Source of the DNA: an uncultured Clostridium sp.
Lineage (GTDB): Bacteria; Bacillota; Clostridia; TANB77; CAG-508
NCBI GenBank assembly: GCA_900553865.1
Contig: USFC01000021.1
Coordinates: 1-20,427 of the forward strand
DNA: 20,427 bases
Direction: 5' to 3'
Position 1 is the first letter of the stretch, and the number at the start of each line of letters is the position of its first letter. Shown one piece after another: positions 7,708-15,334 of this stretch. A program made the position numbers and the translations under genes. The notes below the pieces were generated by a model. That model had not been told where the DNA came from and did not search any database. It saw nothing but the letters and a program-made list of their open reading frames with translations.

Positions 7708-8740
7708 CTATTTTCTTCTTTTCCCATTTATTAATACAGATTTTAATTTTTCTAAATCTTCTATTGTTTTTTCTGTTCCTTTTACAACACATTCTAATGG
7801 ATTTTCTGCTATATATACTGGCATTTCTGTTTTTATGCTAAGTAATTTGTCTAAGTTTTGTATTAAAGCTCCTCCACCTGCTAGTACTATTCCTTTTTCT
7901 ACTATGTCTGAAGCTAGCTCTGGTGGTGTTTTTTCCAAAGTTTGCTTTACACATTCTACTATTTCTGAAATTGACTCTGCCATTGCTTCTTGTATTTGTG
8001 ATGATGAAACTATTACATTTTTTGGAAGACCTGTTGCTAAATCTCTTCCTCTTACTTCCATTGTTATATCTGCCATTAGTGGCATTGCGCAACCTATTTG
8101 CATTTTTATTTGTTCTGCTGTAGTTTCGCCTATTGCTAGGTTCATTTCTCTTTTTACATAATTTATTATGTCTTCGTCTAGCTCATCTCCTGCGACTCTT
8201 AGTGAATTGCTTACTACAATTCCGCCTAGAGAAATAACTGCTACTTCTGTTGTTCCTCCACCTATATCTACTATAATATTTCCTGCTGGCTCTGCTACAT
8301 CTATGTTTGCTCCTATTGCTGCTGCCATTGGTTCTTCTATTAAAAATACTTCTCTTGCTCCTGCTTGAAGTACAGATTCTTCGACTGCTCTTTCTTCTAC
8401 TTCTGTAATTCCTGATGGCACGCCTACAACTACCCTAGGCCTAATTACATTATATCTTTGGCATACTTTTCCTATAAGATTTTTTAGCATTAATTGAGTG
8501 GCACCAAAATCAGCAATAACTCCATCTTTTAATGGCCTTATTGCTTTTATTTGTGCAGGTGTTCTTCCGCAACATTTCTTTTGCTTCATCTCCTGTTGCT
8601 AAAACTGCATTGCTTTTTACATTTATTGCTACTACAGAAGGTTCTTGCAAAACCACACCTTTGCCTCTTAATGAAACTAGTGTGTTTGCTGTTCCTAAGT
8701 CAATTCCAATATCTTTACTATTGATTGAAAATAATTTCAT
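7708..8740 (-). CDS. mreB: Rod shape-determining actin homologue MreB, read through a +1 shift at CGG (codon 58)
   Basis: Two frames together give 343 residues, the normal MreB length. Codons 1-57 from 8740 hold the first phosphate-binding loop (DIGIDLGTANTLV, 10-22) and end GDEAKEML. The next codon is CGG (8567-8569); unshifted reading adds 18 meaningless residues and stops. Skipping the C gives GGA AGA ACA CC, i.e. GRTP, the conserved MreB sequence at exactly this point (MLGRTP), followed by IKAIRPLKDGVIADF, IEEPMAAAIGA, phosphate 2 (IIVDIGGGTTEVAVISLGG) and the adenosine motif IVLAGGGAL. Internal initiation would give an actin fold without its first ATP loop. MreB filaments steer side-wall synthesis. 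Lies 15 bases after radC and 16 before mreC. Confidence 0.88.
8567..8569 (-). promoter_or_regulatory. Putative +1 frameshift site in mreB (TTG CGG A)
   Basis: The CGG follows Leu TTG. A one-base forward move reads GGA at the position of the invariant Gly of the MreB MLGRTP motif. An AGGAG lies about 20 bases upstream, too far for the usual Shine-Dalgarno stimulation and not shared by the other two sites. Confidence 0.65.
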
Positions 8741-8755
8741 TTTTCTTTTCTCCTT

Positions 8756-9424
8756 TTAAGATAATATACTTTTATATTTTCCGTCACCTATTATTATATG
8801 GTCTAATAATTTTAGCCCTAATAATTCTGCTCCCATTTTTATTTCTTTTGTGGTTTTTATATCATTCATGCTTGGTGTTACATCTCCACTAGGATGATTA
8901 TGTACTAAAATAAATGTACTCATTCCGGTTTTTAGAATTTCTTCAAAAATTCTTTTTCGCTCTATTGGCGCTGATGATGTATTTCCAATAGAAATATCTA
9001 CAATCTTTTGTACTATATTTTTTGTGTTTAATATTAGAATTTTTACTATTTCGTTTTTTTCATATTTTAGCTCTTCCATAAGCAAATTTGCTGCGTCTTC
9101 TGAGCTTTTTATTTGTGTTTTTAAGTCTTGTGGCCTAGACATTCTTTTTGCTAGCTCACATATTGCTTTTATTTGGATTGCTTTTACTTTACCTATTCCA
9201 TTTATTTTTTGTAATTCTTTTATTGATATTTCGTGCAATGCTCGAATATTTCGATTTTCTATTAGTGCTAGTACTTGCTGTGCAAGTGCCACTGCTGTTT
9301 GATTTTTTGTTCCTGTTTTTAGTATAATTGCTAGCAATTCTGAATTAGATAAAGATTTTTCTCCATACATTTCTAATTTTTCATAGGGCCTTTCGGCATT
9401 TGGTAATTGTTTTAATGTTAACAT
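8756..9424 (-). CDS. radC: RadC family JAB1/MPN domain protein (UPF0758)
   Basis: 222 residues. The N-terminal part has a helix-hairpin-helix-like region (LQKINGIGKVKAIQIKA, about 71-87). The C-terminal JAMM-type metal site is complete: H175 and H177 in LVHNHPSGD and D188 in the PSMND stretch. Despite the name, a DNA-repair role is not established for the family; a metal-dependent hydrolase activity is expected from the motif. The order DUF4321, radC, mreBCD is a common Clostridia arrangement and places it in the cell-shape operon. Start chosen at the ATG with GGAAGGAAA upstream. Unbroken frame; both CGG triplets are out of frame. Confidence 0.93.
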   Translation of the reverse strand: MLTLKQLPNAERPYEKLEMYGEKSLSNSELLAIILKTGTKNQTAVALAQQVLALIENRNIRALHEISIKELQKINGIGKVKAIQIKAICELAKRMSRPQDLKTQIKSSEDAANLLMEELKYEKNEIVKILILNTKNIVQKIVDISIGNTSSAPIERKRIFEEILKTGMSTFILVHNHPSGDVTPSMNDIKTTKEIKMGAELLGLKLLDHIIIGDGKYKSILS

Positions 9425-9457
9425 TTTCCTTCCTTTCCTTAAGCCCCTAAATTTTTA

Positions 9458-9715
9458 CTACACTTTTCTATATATTACTATTGCTATTATCATTCCTACT
9501 ATGCTTGCTATGTTTATTTTGAACATTAATCCAAATGAAAGTTGTACTACGCTTAGGTCTAGTTGTATTGGTGTAGATAGTCCAAAGTTTTGTCCATAGC
9601 TAAGCCACCACAAAAAGTCTACGTTTCCTGCTAGTTCCCCCAGCAAGCCTCCTATTACTATTCCTGATAATATAAATAATAATAATATCCATATATTTTT
9701 TTCCTTTGTTGCCAT
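9458..9715 (-). CDS. Small membrane protein, DUF4321 type
   Basis: 85 residues with two predicted membrane segments, about 8-27 (IWILLLFILSGIVIGGLLGE) and about 60-82. Between them lie WWLSYGQNFGLSTPIQLDLSVVQLSFGLMFKIN, characteristic of the DUF4321 family found ahead of radC-mreB in Clostridia. Function unknown; gene order suggests an envelope or elongasome link. First gene of the operon, 34 bases after the predicted transcription start; AAGGAAG is the binding site. Confidence 0.85.
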   Translation of the reverse strand: MATKEKNIWILLLFILSGIVIGGLLGELAGNVDFLWWLSYGQNFGLSTPIQLDLSVVQLSFGLMFKINIASIVGMIIAIVIYRKV

Positions 9716-9755
9716 TTTTATTCTTCCTTTCTATCTTCTTTTGTTTGTCCTAAAT

Positions 9756-9784
9756 ATTATATATGCATTTTCCTTTTTTTTCAA
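9756..9784 (-). promoter_or_regulatory. Sigma-A-type promoter of the DUF4321-radC-mreBCD-mrdA-minC operon
   Basis: On the minus strand: TTGAAA (9779-9784), 17-base spacer, TATAAT (9756-9761). The predicted start near 9749 leaves a short 34-base leader. All seven genes downstream are spaced 15-42 bases apart with no terminator seen between them. Confidence 0.75.
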
Positions 9785-9886
9785 GGAAAGTTGGTAAAAA
9801 ATCATTTTTTTTAGTAACGGGATTTTATTTTTTACATATCATATATTAATTACCAAATATTGTTCATTTATTTTGCTTTTGATTAG

Positions 9887-9895
9887 TGTTATAAT
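9887..9895 (+). promoter_or_regulatory. Extended -10 promoter of mecA
   Basis: TGT-TATAAT on the plus strand (TG at 9887-9888, TATAAT at 9890-9895), 29 bases before the mecA ATG; no clear -35 at the right distance. AGGAGGG follows at about 9911-9917. Confidence 0.6.
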
Positions 9896-9924
9896 TAATT
9901 TATAAACAATTAGGAGGGTTCAAG

Positions 9925-10533
9925 ATGCGCTTTGAAAAATTAAATGAAGATAAAATTAGAATTACTTTAACTGTCGATGATTTGTCTGAAAAAAATATTG
10001 ATTTACATACTTTTATGACTGATTCCATAGAGTCACAAGATTTGTTTTTTGAGATGCTTGCTGAGGCTGAAAAGGAAATAGGATTTTCTACGAAAAATTA
10101 TCTTATTCGTATCGAAGCTTTTGCAATGTCTGGCGGTAGTTTTGTTTTGACTGTAACAAGAACTCTTCCAAATAAACCGCAAACTGCTTTTAAAGGTAAG
10201 GTTTTTGCTAGGAAAAAATTGCTGTCTTTTAACTCTAATAATGCAATATATGCTTTTTCTTCTTTTGACAATTATTTTGACTTTATTAATTTTGTTAGCA
10301 GCGCTAATTTAAATTTCAATAATATTGCTAAAAAATTTTCTTTGTATGAGTTTAAGGGGAATTTGTATTTTTGCCTTATTGATATAGATTATACATATTT
10401 TGATACTATTAAACTGCTTTCTTGCATTTCTGAATTTGCAAGCTTTGTAAATAGTTCTGATATTTTTGTAAAAAAATTAGATGAACAAGGTCGTTTGTTT
10501 AACAAAGCATTTTATGCAGTAAAGAAAGTTTAG
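9925..10533 (+). CDS. mecA: Adaptor protein MecA
   Basis: 202 residues. MecA brings substrates to the ClpC-ClpP protease; in Bacillus it targets the competence factor ComK and other proteins. The N-terminal substrate-binding domain begins MRFEKLNEDKIRITLTVDDL and continues with the typical acidic helix DLFFEMLAEAEKEIGF (about 50-63), then ALSIEA-like IRIEAFAMSGGSFVLTVTR. The C-terminal part (about 105-200) has YAFSSFDNYFDFINF, GNLYFCLIDI and ends SEFASFV...LDEQGRLF, matching the ClpC-binding domain. Single-gene transcript: own promoter upstream and a bidirectional terminator after it. Confidence 0.88.
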   Translation: MRFEKLNEDKIRITLTVDDLSEKNIDLHTFMTDSIESQDLFFEMLAEAEKEIGFSTKNYLIRIEAFAMSGGSFVLTVTRTLPNKPQTAFKGKVFARKKLLSFNSNNAIYAFSSFDNYFDFINFVSSANLNFNNIAKKFSLYEFKGNLYFCLIDIDYTYFDTIKLLSCISEFASFVNSSDIFVKKLDEQGRLFNKAFYAVKKV

Positions 10534-10552
10534 AATCTTTCTTTACCAAAAA

Positions 10553-10590
10553 ATAATGGGCTTGGAAAATAAATTTCTTAAGCTCATTAT
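10553..10590. terminator. Bidirectional terminator between mecA and the M23 peptidase
   Basis: An 11-bp stem with one G-T pair (10553-10563 with 10580-10590) is flanked by ATTTTTTGG on the minus strand and ATCTTTTATATT on the plus strand. It serves both convergent genes. Confidence 0.8.
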
Positions 10591-10598
10591 CTTTTATA

Positions 10599-11594
10599 TT
10601 AGTATAAATAATTTTGTGGATTTTGTGCAACTCCGTTTACTCTTATTTCTAAGTGTAAATGGTTTCCGTATGAATTTCCTGTGTTTCCAACAAATGCTAT
10701 TACTTGACCTTGTGATACTGATTGCCCTGCTTTTACATTTAGGCTATTGCAATGTCCATATAGTGTTTGAACTCCATTTCCGTGTGAAATCATAACATAA
10801 TTTCCGTACCCTCCACTATATCCATATTGTGCTACTGTAACTGTTCCTGAGGCTACTGCTTTTATTGGCGTACCTTTCGCGGCGCCTATATCTATTCCTT
10901 TGTGGCTTCTTCCCCATCTTGAACCAAATCTTGAGGTTACTGTTCCTGAAATCGGCCTTATTAGTGATATTCCTAAGTTTATTTTTTGGCTAGATGTGTT
11001 TACCCCTGTTGCTGCTACTGCATATGATGCTGTTCTAACTTGTTTTACAACTTTTTTTACGTATAAGTCTGAAACACATTTTTCTACGTCTGTAAATTCT
11101 GCCAACTTGGTTTCGTATTTTTCTACTATTGATAACTTATCTTTGTTTGTACTGTTTTTTTCTTTTAACGTACTTACTACGGTTTCTGCCTCTTCAAATG
11201 TTGATACATATTCTTTTTCTTCATCTGATACACAGATTGCGTAATATTTGTAGTATGTTTGGCCTTGGCTTATTACTTTGTTGTATATTTCTTCATCATT
11301 GTATGAAACATTTCTTTTTAAAAAACAAAGTTTATATTCTGGTAGCTCTTCTATTTCTACAAAGGCAACATTCTCCCCTGTTCCTTTTTCTATGTAATTG
11401 TTTATTCTTTCTTGTAGTTTGCTTTTGTTTTCGCTATATCCTATAAATTCTCCATTTAGTGTAACGCTGTATGTTGGCTTATATATGTATGTTATAGCTC
11501 CAACCATTAGGAATGCTGCAAGTATTATTATTATTGTAAATTTCGTCCATGTTCTTAAGTGCACTATTGTTCTTTTTAACCTACTAATTTTCAA
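10599..11594 (-). CDS. Membrane-anchored M23 family peptidase (LytM-like endopeptidase)
   Basis: About 331 residues. The start I prefer is TTG at 11594, four bases after AGGAG; a GTG at 11612 in the same frame has no binding site. Numbering from the GTG: one membrane segment at about 24-43, a long extracellular coiled or mixed region (50-190), then an M23 domain (about 220-335) with all zinc and catalytic residues: H237 and D241 (SHKGIDIG), H287 (YGHC) and H318-x-H320 (GNHLHLEI). Such enzymes cut peptide crosslinks in peptidoglycan; several Clostridia ones act in sporulation or growth. Own promoter likely at 11627-11655. No in-frame CGG among four CGG triplets. Confidence 0.9.
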   Translation of the reverse strand: MKISRLKRTIVHLRTWTKFTIIIILAAFLMVGAITYIYKPTYSVTLNGEFIGYSENKSKLQERINNYIEKGTGENVAFVEIEELPEYKLCFLKRNVSYNDEEIYNKVISQGQTYYKYYAICVSDEEKEYVSTFEEAETVVSTLKEKNSTNKDKLSIVEKYETKLAEFTDVEKCVSDLYVKKVVKQVRTASYAVAATGVNTSSQKINLGISLIRPISGTVTSRFGSRWGRSHKGIDIGAAKGTPIKAVASGTVTVAQYGYSGGYGNYVMISHGNGVQTLYGHCNSLNVKAGQSVSQGQVIAFVGNTGNSYGNHLHLEIRVNGVAQNPQNYLY

Positions 11595-11626
11595 ACAACT
11601 CCTATCTTTCACTTTTTTTCGTATTT

Positions 11627-11655
11627 ATTTTATAGTATTATTTTCATTTTTTCAA
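11627..11655 (-). promoter_or_regulatory. Possible promoter of the M23 peptidase gene
   Basis: On the minus strand TTGAAA (11650-11655), 17 bases, TAAAAT (11627-11632); TATAAA one base further gives a shorter spacer. Placed about 33 bases before the TTG start. Confidence 0.4.
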
Positions 11656-11799
11656 ATTTTGTTTTTCCTTATTTTTTTGTTTTTTATCGCTATTGCGTAG
11701 AATTATCTTCGTTTTTTAATCGTATGCTTATGTTTTGGGTATAAAAAATAAAAATAAGTAAATAATAAAAATAAACTCGAAAAGAAAAGGAGGATAAAA

Positions 11800-11988
11800 A
11801 TGGCAAATTTATCACAAGTTGAATTACAAAATTTAAGGCATTTAATAGGCGCTCACGAAACCTCATACCAAAAGCTAAACACGTATGCATCACAAGCGGT
11901 AGACCCACAAATCAAACAATTATTTACAAAATCAGCTCAAGATTCACTAAATACAAAACAAAAATTAATGACATTTTTAAATGAGTAG
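11800..11988 (+). CDS. Small spore-coat-associated protein, CotF-like partner (62 aa)
   Basis: A short, all-helical, Gln/Asn-rich protein (LSQVELQNLRHLIGAHETSY, then KLNTYASQAVDPQIKQLFTKSAQDSLNTKQKLMTFL). This type regularly precedes a CotF-domain protein in Clostridia, and the layout is the same here. AGGAGG lies eight bases before the ATG. Its stop codon TAG (11986-11988) falls within the first copy of a 34-bp tandem repeat. A sporulation role follows from the family resemblance and partner, not from a visible promoter: I could not find a convincing sigma-E/G/K site upstream. Confidence 0.78.
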   Translation: MANLSQVELQNLRHLIGAHETSYQKLNTYASQAVDPQIKQLFTKSAQDSLNTKQKLMTFLNE

Positions 11989-12050
11989 CAATTGGGGACT
12001 GTCCCTAATTGGGAAAAAGTAGCAATTGGGGACTGTCCCTAATTGGGAAA
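11984..12050 (+). repeat. Two tandem copies of a 33-bp GGGGACTGTCCC repeat (34-bp period)
   Basis: Copies at 11984-12016 and 12018-12050 are identical. Each holds a palindrome CAATTGGGGAC-T-GTCCCTAATTG with one G-T mismatch, so each can form a strong hairpin. The first overlaps the end of the upstream coat gene and the second abuts the ribosome-binding site of the next. Confidence 0.9.
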
Positions 12051-12062
12051 GGAGAGATTTAA

Positions 12063-12308
12063 ATGGATGAAAAAACAATGGTAAATGATATTTTGGATGG
12101 TGTAAAGTCAAGCCTTACAACTTATCAAGGTGCTATATCTGAAGCAGAGAATATGGGGTTAAGACAAACTTTTCAACAAATTAGAAATAATGATGAAAGT
12201 TTTCAATATGAATTGTTTAAAATTGCTCAATCTAAAGGATATTACAAACCTGCTGCACAAGCTACTATTACGGAAATACAATCTGTAAAGAATGAATTGC
12301 AACAATAG
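12063..12308 (+). CDS. Spore coat protein, CotF-domain type (81 aa)
   Basis: 81 residues, helical, beginning MDEKTMVNDILDGVKSSLTT and containing the family-like stretch NMGLRQTFQQIRNNDESFQYELFKIAQSKGYYKPA, matching the C-terminal part of CotF/ferritin-like coat proteins. GGAGAG precedes the ATG. Probably co-transcribed with the 62-aa gene, though the two strong hairpins between them could reduce read-through. A good terminator follows directly. Confidence 0.85.
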   Translation: MDEKTMVNDILDGVKSSLTTYQGAISEAENMGLRQTFQQIRNNDESFQYELFKIAQSKGYYKPAAQATITEIQSVKNELQQ

Positions 12309-12319
12309 AACAAAATGTA

Positions 12320-12375
12320 AGGCATGTTTGATGTTTCTAAATATTTTAGAAATATTAACCATGCCTTGTTTTTAT
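12320..12375 (+). terminator. Intrinsic terminator of the coat-gene pair
   Basis: Outer stem AAGGCATG/CATGCCTT (12320-12327 with 12361-12368) and inner stem TTTCTAAA/TTTAGAAA, followed by GTTTTTATTTG. Begins 12 bases past the CotF stop. Confidence 0.85.
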
Positions 12376-12397
12376 TTGTTTTTTATTTTTTTAATGA

Positions 12398-12425
12398 ACT
12401 TTGCGTAGAAGGTTTGGCAAAGTTT
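12398..12425. repeat. Inverted repeat AACTTTGC/GCAAAGTT between convergent genes
   Basis: Perfect 8-bp arms (12398-12405 and 12418-12425), 12 bases apart, lying between the coat pair and the end of pcrA. No T run follows on the minus strand, so a pcrA terminator role is uncertain. Confidence 0.4.
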
Positions 12426-12472
12426 TAACGCATTAGAAAATTTATGACTCAAAAAGAAACATCCCCATTGCA

Positions 12473-14801
12473 TCATATTATCTCTAGGCCTGCATATTTA
12501 GCCATTAAGCGCTTATGACCAACTTTGTCAAAGTTTATATCGACTTTTGCGTCTTCTCCTTCTGGCTCTACATAGTTTATTGTTCCTTCCCCAAATTTTT
12601 TGTGATATATTCTCATTCCTGCTTGATATTTTGAGATATCTACATCTTGTTTTGGTTTGTTTAATGAATTTAAGAAATTTTCTGCAGTTCTAAACGCAAA
12701 GCCTGATTGGTTATCCACTTTTTGTGCTTTAGGTGTGGATATACTTCCTGCAACATTGTAGATTTGTGCTTCTGTTTCGTTAAATTTGTAGGTTTTTACT
12801 TTTCCTGAATAATTTGTTCCATATGCCCAACCATAGTTTGAATCTTCAAAGTTTTCTTCTCTGCTGTTACTTATTTGGTTATATCCTTCTAATAATTCTT
12901 CTGGTATTTCTTTTACAAAACGTGATATTGCATTGTAGCTTGTTGAACCAAATATTGTTCTTTTTTTAGCACAGGTTAAGTATAAATATTGTTTTGCTCT
13001 TGTAATTCCTACGTAAAATAAACGTCTTTCTTCTTCTAGCTCTTTTGGCTCTCCTATTGATTTATAACCTGGGAATATTCCTTCTTCCATTCCTACTAAG
13101 AATACTACTGGAAATTCTAGCCCTTTTGCACTATGAAGTGTCATTAATGTAACTTTATCGTCTGATTCTTCTAAATTGTCTACATCGCTAGACAATGTGA
13201 TACTTTCTAGGAATTCGTTTAATGAATTTTCCGCATATTCTTCTTCAAATTCCATTGCTACTGTTAATAACTCGTCCAAGTTTTGAATTCTACTTTCTGC
13301 TTCTACTGTATTTTCTAGTTCTAATGCTTTTGTGTAGCCACTTTTGCTTAATACCATTTTTATTAATTCTGATACTTGTACTTCTTCTTTTTTGCTTTTT
13401 AAGTCTTCTATTAGTTCTATAAATTCTCTTGAATTTAAGAATACTCTATTTAGACCATACTCATCTGCGTGTTTTATTACTTCATACATTGAATTTCCTG
13501 TTTGGTAACTAATTTCTTCAACGTTATCTAAACTTGTTTTTCCTATTCCACGTTTTGGCTCGTTTATAATTCTTTTTAAAGATATGTTATCTGATTGGTT
13601 TGCAATTAAACGCAAGTATGCAATTGTATCTTTTATTTCTTTTCTTTCGTAGAATTTTAAACCTCCTACTACTTTGTATGGTATGTTTTCTCTTAGGAAG
13701 ATATCTTCTATTGCTCTTGATTGTGAGTTCATTCTATATAAAATAGCAAAGTCTGAATATTTAAAATATTCTTCTGTTCTTAGATGATTTATTTGTTCTA
13801 CGGCGTATCTTGCTTCGTCATATTCGTCGTCACCTTGATAGATTTCTGGTAACTTTCCTTCTTCGTTTTCTGTCCATAGTTTCTTCTCGTATTTTGTTTC
13901 GTTATTTTTTATTACATAATTTGCTGCTTTTAAAATATTTCCTGTACAACGGTAATTTTGCTCTAATTTTATTATTTTTGTTCCCGGAAAGTCTTTTTCA
14001 AAGTTTAGTATGTTTGAAATATCTGCTCCGGCGGAAACTATATATTCCTTGGTCGTTATCTCCTACAACTGTAATGTTTCCATATTTTGAAGCTAATATT
14101 GTTACTAATGTAAATTGAGCTTTGTTTGTATCTTGGTATTCATCTACTAATACATATTTGAATTTTTCTGTGTAGTATTCTAGTGCGTCTGGATTTTCTG
14201 TTAATATTTTTATTGTGTAATTTATTATATCGTCAAAATCTATTGCATTATTTTCTTTTAAACGCTTTTGGTATAAAGTATATATTTCTCCTATTTTTGA
14301 TTTTCTAAAGTCTGCTTGATATTTAACACAATATTGCACAGGTTCTAACATTTCGTTTTTTGCATTGCTTATTTCTGATAAAACGCTTCTGTCCGTAAAC
14401 ATTTTGTCATCTATATTTAGTGCTTTTAAACATTCTTTTACTAAGGTTCTTTGGTCTTGTGTGTCAAATATTAAAAATGATGAATCAAAACCTATTCTAT
14501 CTATGTATTTTCTTAAAATACGCACGCAAATAGAGTGGAAGGTTCCCATCCATATATCTTTTGCCACATCTCCTACTAAGCCTTCTATTCTTTCTTTCAT
14601 TTCATTTGCTGCTTTATTTGTAAAGGTTATTGCTAATATATTCCATGGTGCTACGTTTTTTTCGGCTATTAGGTATGCTATTTTGTGTGTTAATACTTTT
14701 GTTTTACCGCTTCCTGCCCCTGCTATTACTAAGCATGGCCCATCTGTCGCTAAGACCGCTTCTTTTTGCTTATTGTTTAATCCTTCTATTAACTCTTGCA
14801 T
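12473..14801 (-). CDS. pcrA: ATP-dependent DNA helicase PcrA/UvrD, read through a +1 shift at CGG
   Basis: The two frames combine into about 775 residues, the usual superfamily 1A size. I prefer the ATG at 14801, preceded by GGAG; 14828 is possible but has no such site. First frame: Walker A AGAGSGKT, WNILAITFTNKAANEMKER, VDEYQDTN (motif II), then GDNDQGIYSFR. The next codon is CGG (14028-14030); unshifted reading stops after about ten residues. Skipping the C reads GGA GCA GAT, giving RGADISNILNFE, the conserved motif III continuation, then LEQNYRCTGN, VTLMTLHSAKGLEFPVVFLVG and EEERRLFYVGITRAKQYL, and a C-terminal Tudor-like tail. PcrA is essential in studied Firmicutes (repair, removing RNA polymerase and RecA), which argues against it being dead. 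Confidence 0.88.
14028..14030 (-). promoter_or_regulatory. Putative +1 frameshift site in pcrA (CGC CGG A)
   Basis: The CGG follows an in-frame Arg CGC inside helicase motif III. Moving one base forward yields Gly (GGA) exactly where the family has the Gly of YSFRGAD. The preceding CGC is read normally, so CGN arginine codons other than CGG are in use. Confidence 0.65.
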
Positions 14802-14920
14802 TTTTGTTTCTCCATTTCTTATTGGCATATTTAATATTTTTGTTTATGCTATCTAGTCTATACTATTTTTATGCTCTTGTCTAGCGAACATTTAAAATTT
14901 TATTAAAAATTTGTTTGTAC

Positions 14921-14964
14921 CAATGGAGGGGACAGATTAACCTTTAGGAAACGTCCCCCAAATG
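14921..14964. repeat. GGGGAC/GTCCCC inverted repeat downstream of the truncated ZIP gene
   Basis: GGGGAC (14928-14933) and GTCCCC (14953-14958) are separated by 19 bases. It lies just past the stop of the ZIP fragment, between it and pcrA. Same core as repeats at 3271-3305 and 11984-12050. Confidence 0.6.
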
Positions 14965-14968
14965 GTAA

Positions 14969-15265
14969 TTATAGTGACATTGCAAGCATGCCTAGCAGAA
15001 AGCCTGCTAGGTTTCCTATTGCTGTCATTCTTCCGTGATATAGACTATTTGATTCTGGTACTAATTCTCCTGATACTATGTATAACATTGCTCCTGCTGC
15101 AAAACTTAAGCACATTGCTATTACTTCTTGTGATATTCCTCCAAGTATTGCTCCAAAAAATGCTCCTATTCCTGTTGTTACTCCTGATAATATTACATAA
15201 AAAATTACTTTTTCTTTTTTCATTCCACCATTTTTCATAGGCACTGCCATGGAAATTCCTTCTGG
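14969..15265 (-). pseudogene. C-terminal fragment of a ZIP family metal transporter, interrupted
   Basis: The readable part (PEGISMAVPMKNGGMKKEKV, then FAAGAMLYIVSGELVPES and a last hydrophobic stretch) is the C-terminal third of a ZupT-type zinc/divalent cation transporter, normally 240-270 residues. The family has HNFPEGI here; the sequence matches from CCAGAAGG (15265) inward, but upstream the frame hits a TGA within three codons and resembles nothing in ZIP. So the 5' two thirds, with the first metal-binding helix, are gone. The break is about 70 bases from the end of a large serine recombinase gene, as expected if the element inserted into the transporter gene. The other half may lie beyond the far end of the element. 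An internal ATG (15250) could in principle give a 93-residue product. Confidence 0.8.
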
Positions 15266-15290
15266 TTGTTTTCAAAATAGGCAGTTGTGA
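15251..15290. other. Probable attachment-site junction (element / ZIP gene)
   Basis: Similarity to the transporter gene ends at about 15265; the sequence from there to the recombinase stop at 15335 is non-coding. Serine recombinases usually lie next to one attachment site, which fits. The exact crossover bases cannot be fixed without the other end or an empty site. Confidence 0.55.
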
Positions 15291-15334
15291 TTTCTATTTT
15301 TGACTAATCTAATATTTAGCCTTATGTTTTCTTT

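Noticed and set aside
7503..8740. mreB and mreC fragments as four separate genes or as pseudogenes
   Set aside because: The second halves lack start signals and the halves join at the exact family position when one base is skipped. With pcrA showing the same CGG context, a single cause is more economical than three independent decays.
7512..14030. Random sequencing indels as the cause of the three frame breaks
   Set aside because: Not excluded, but none lies in a homopolymer run and all three insert the same base before GGA; random errors would not remove all other in-frame CGG codons. Kept as the main alternative.
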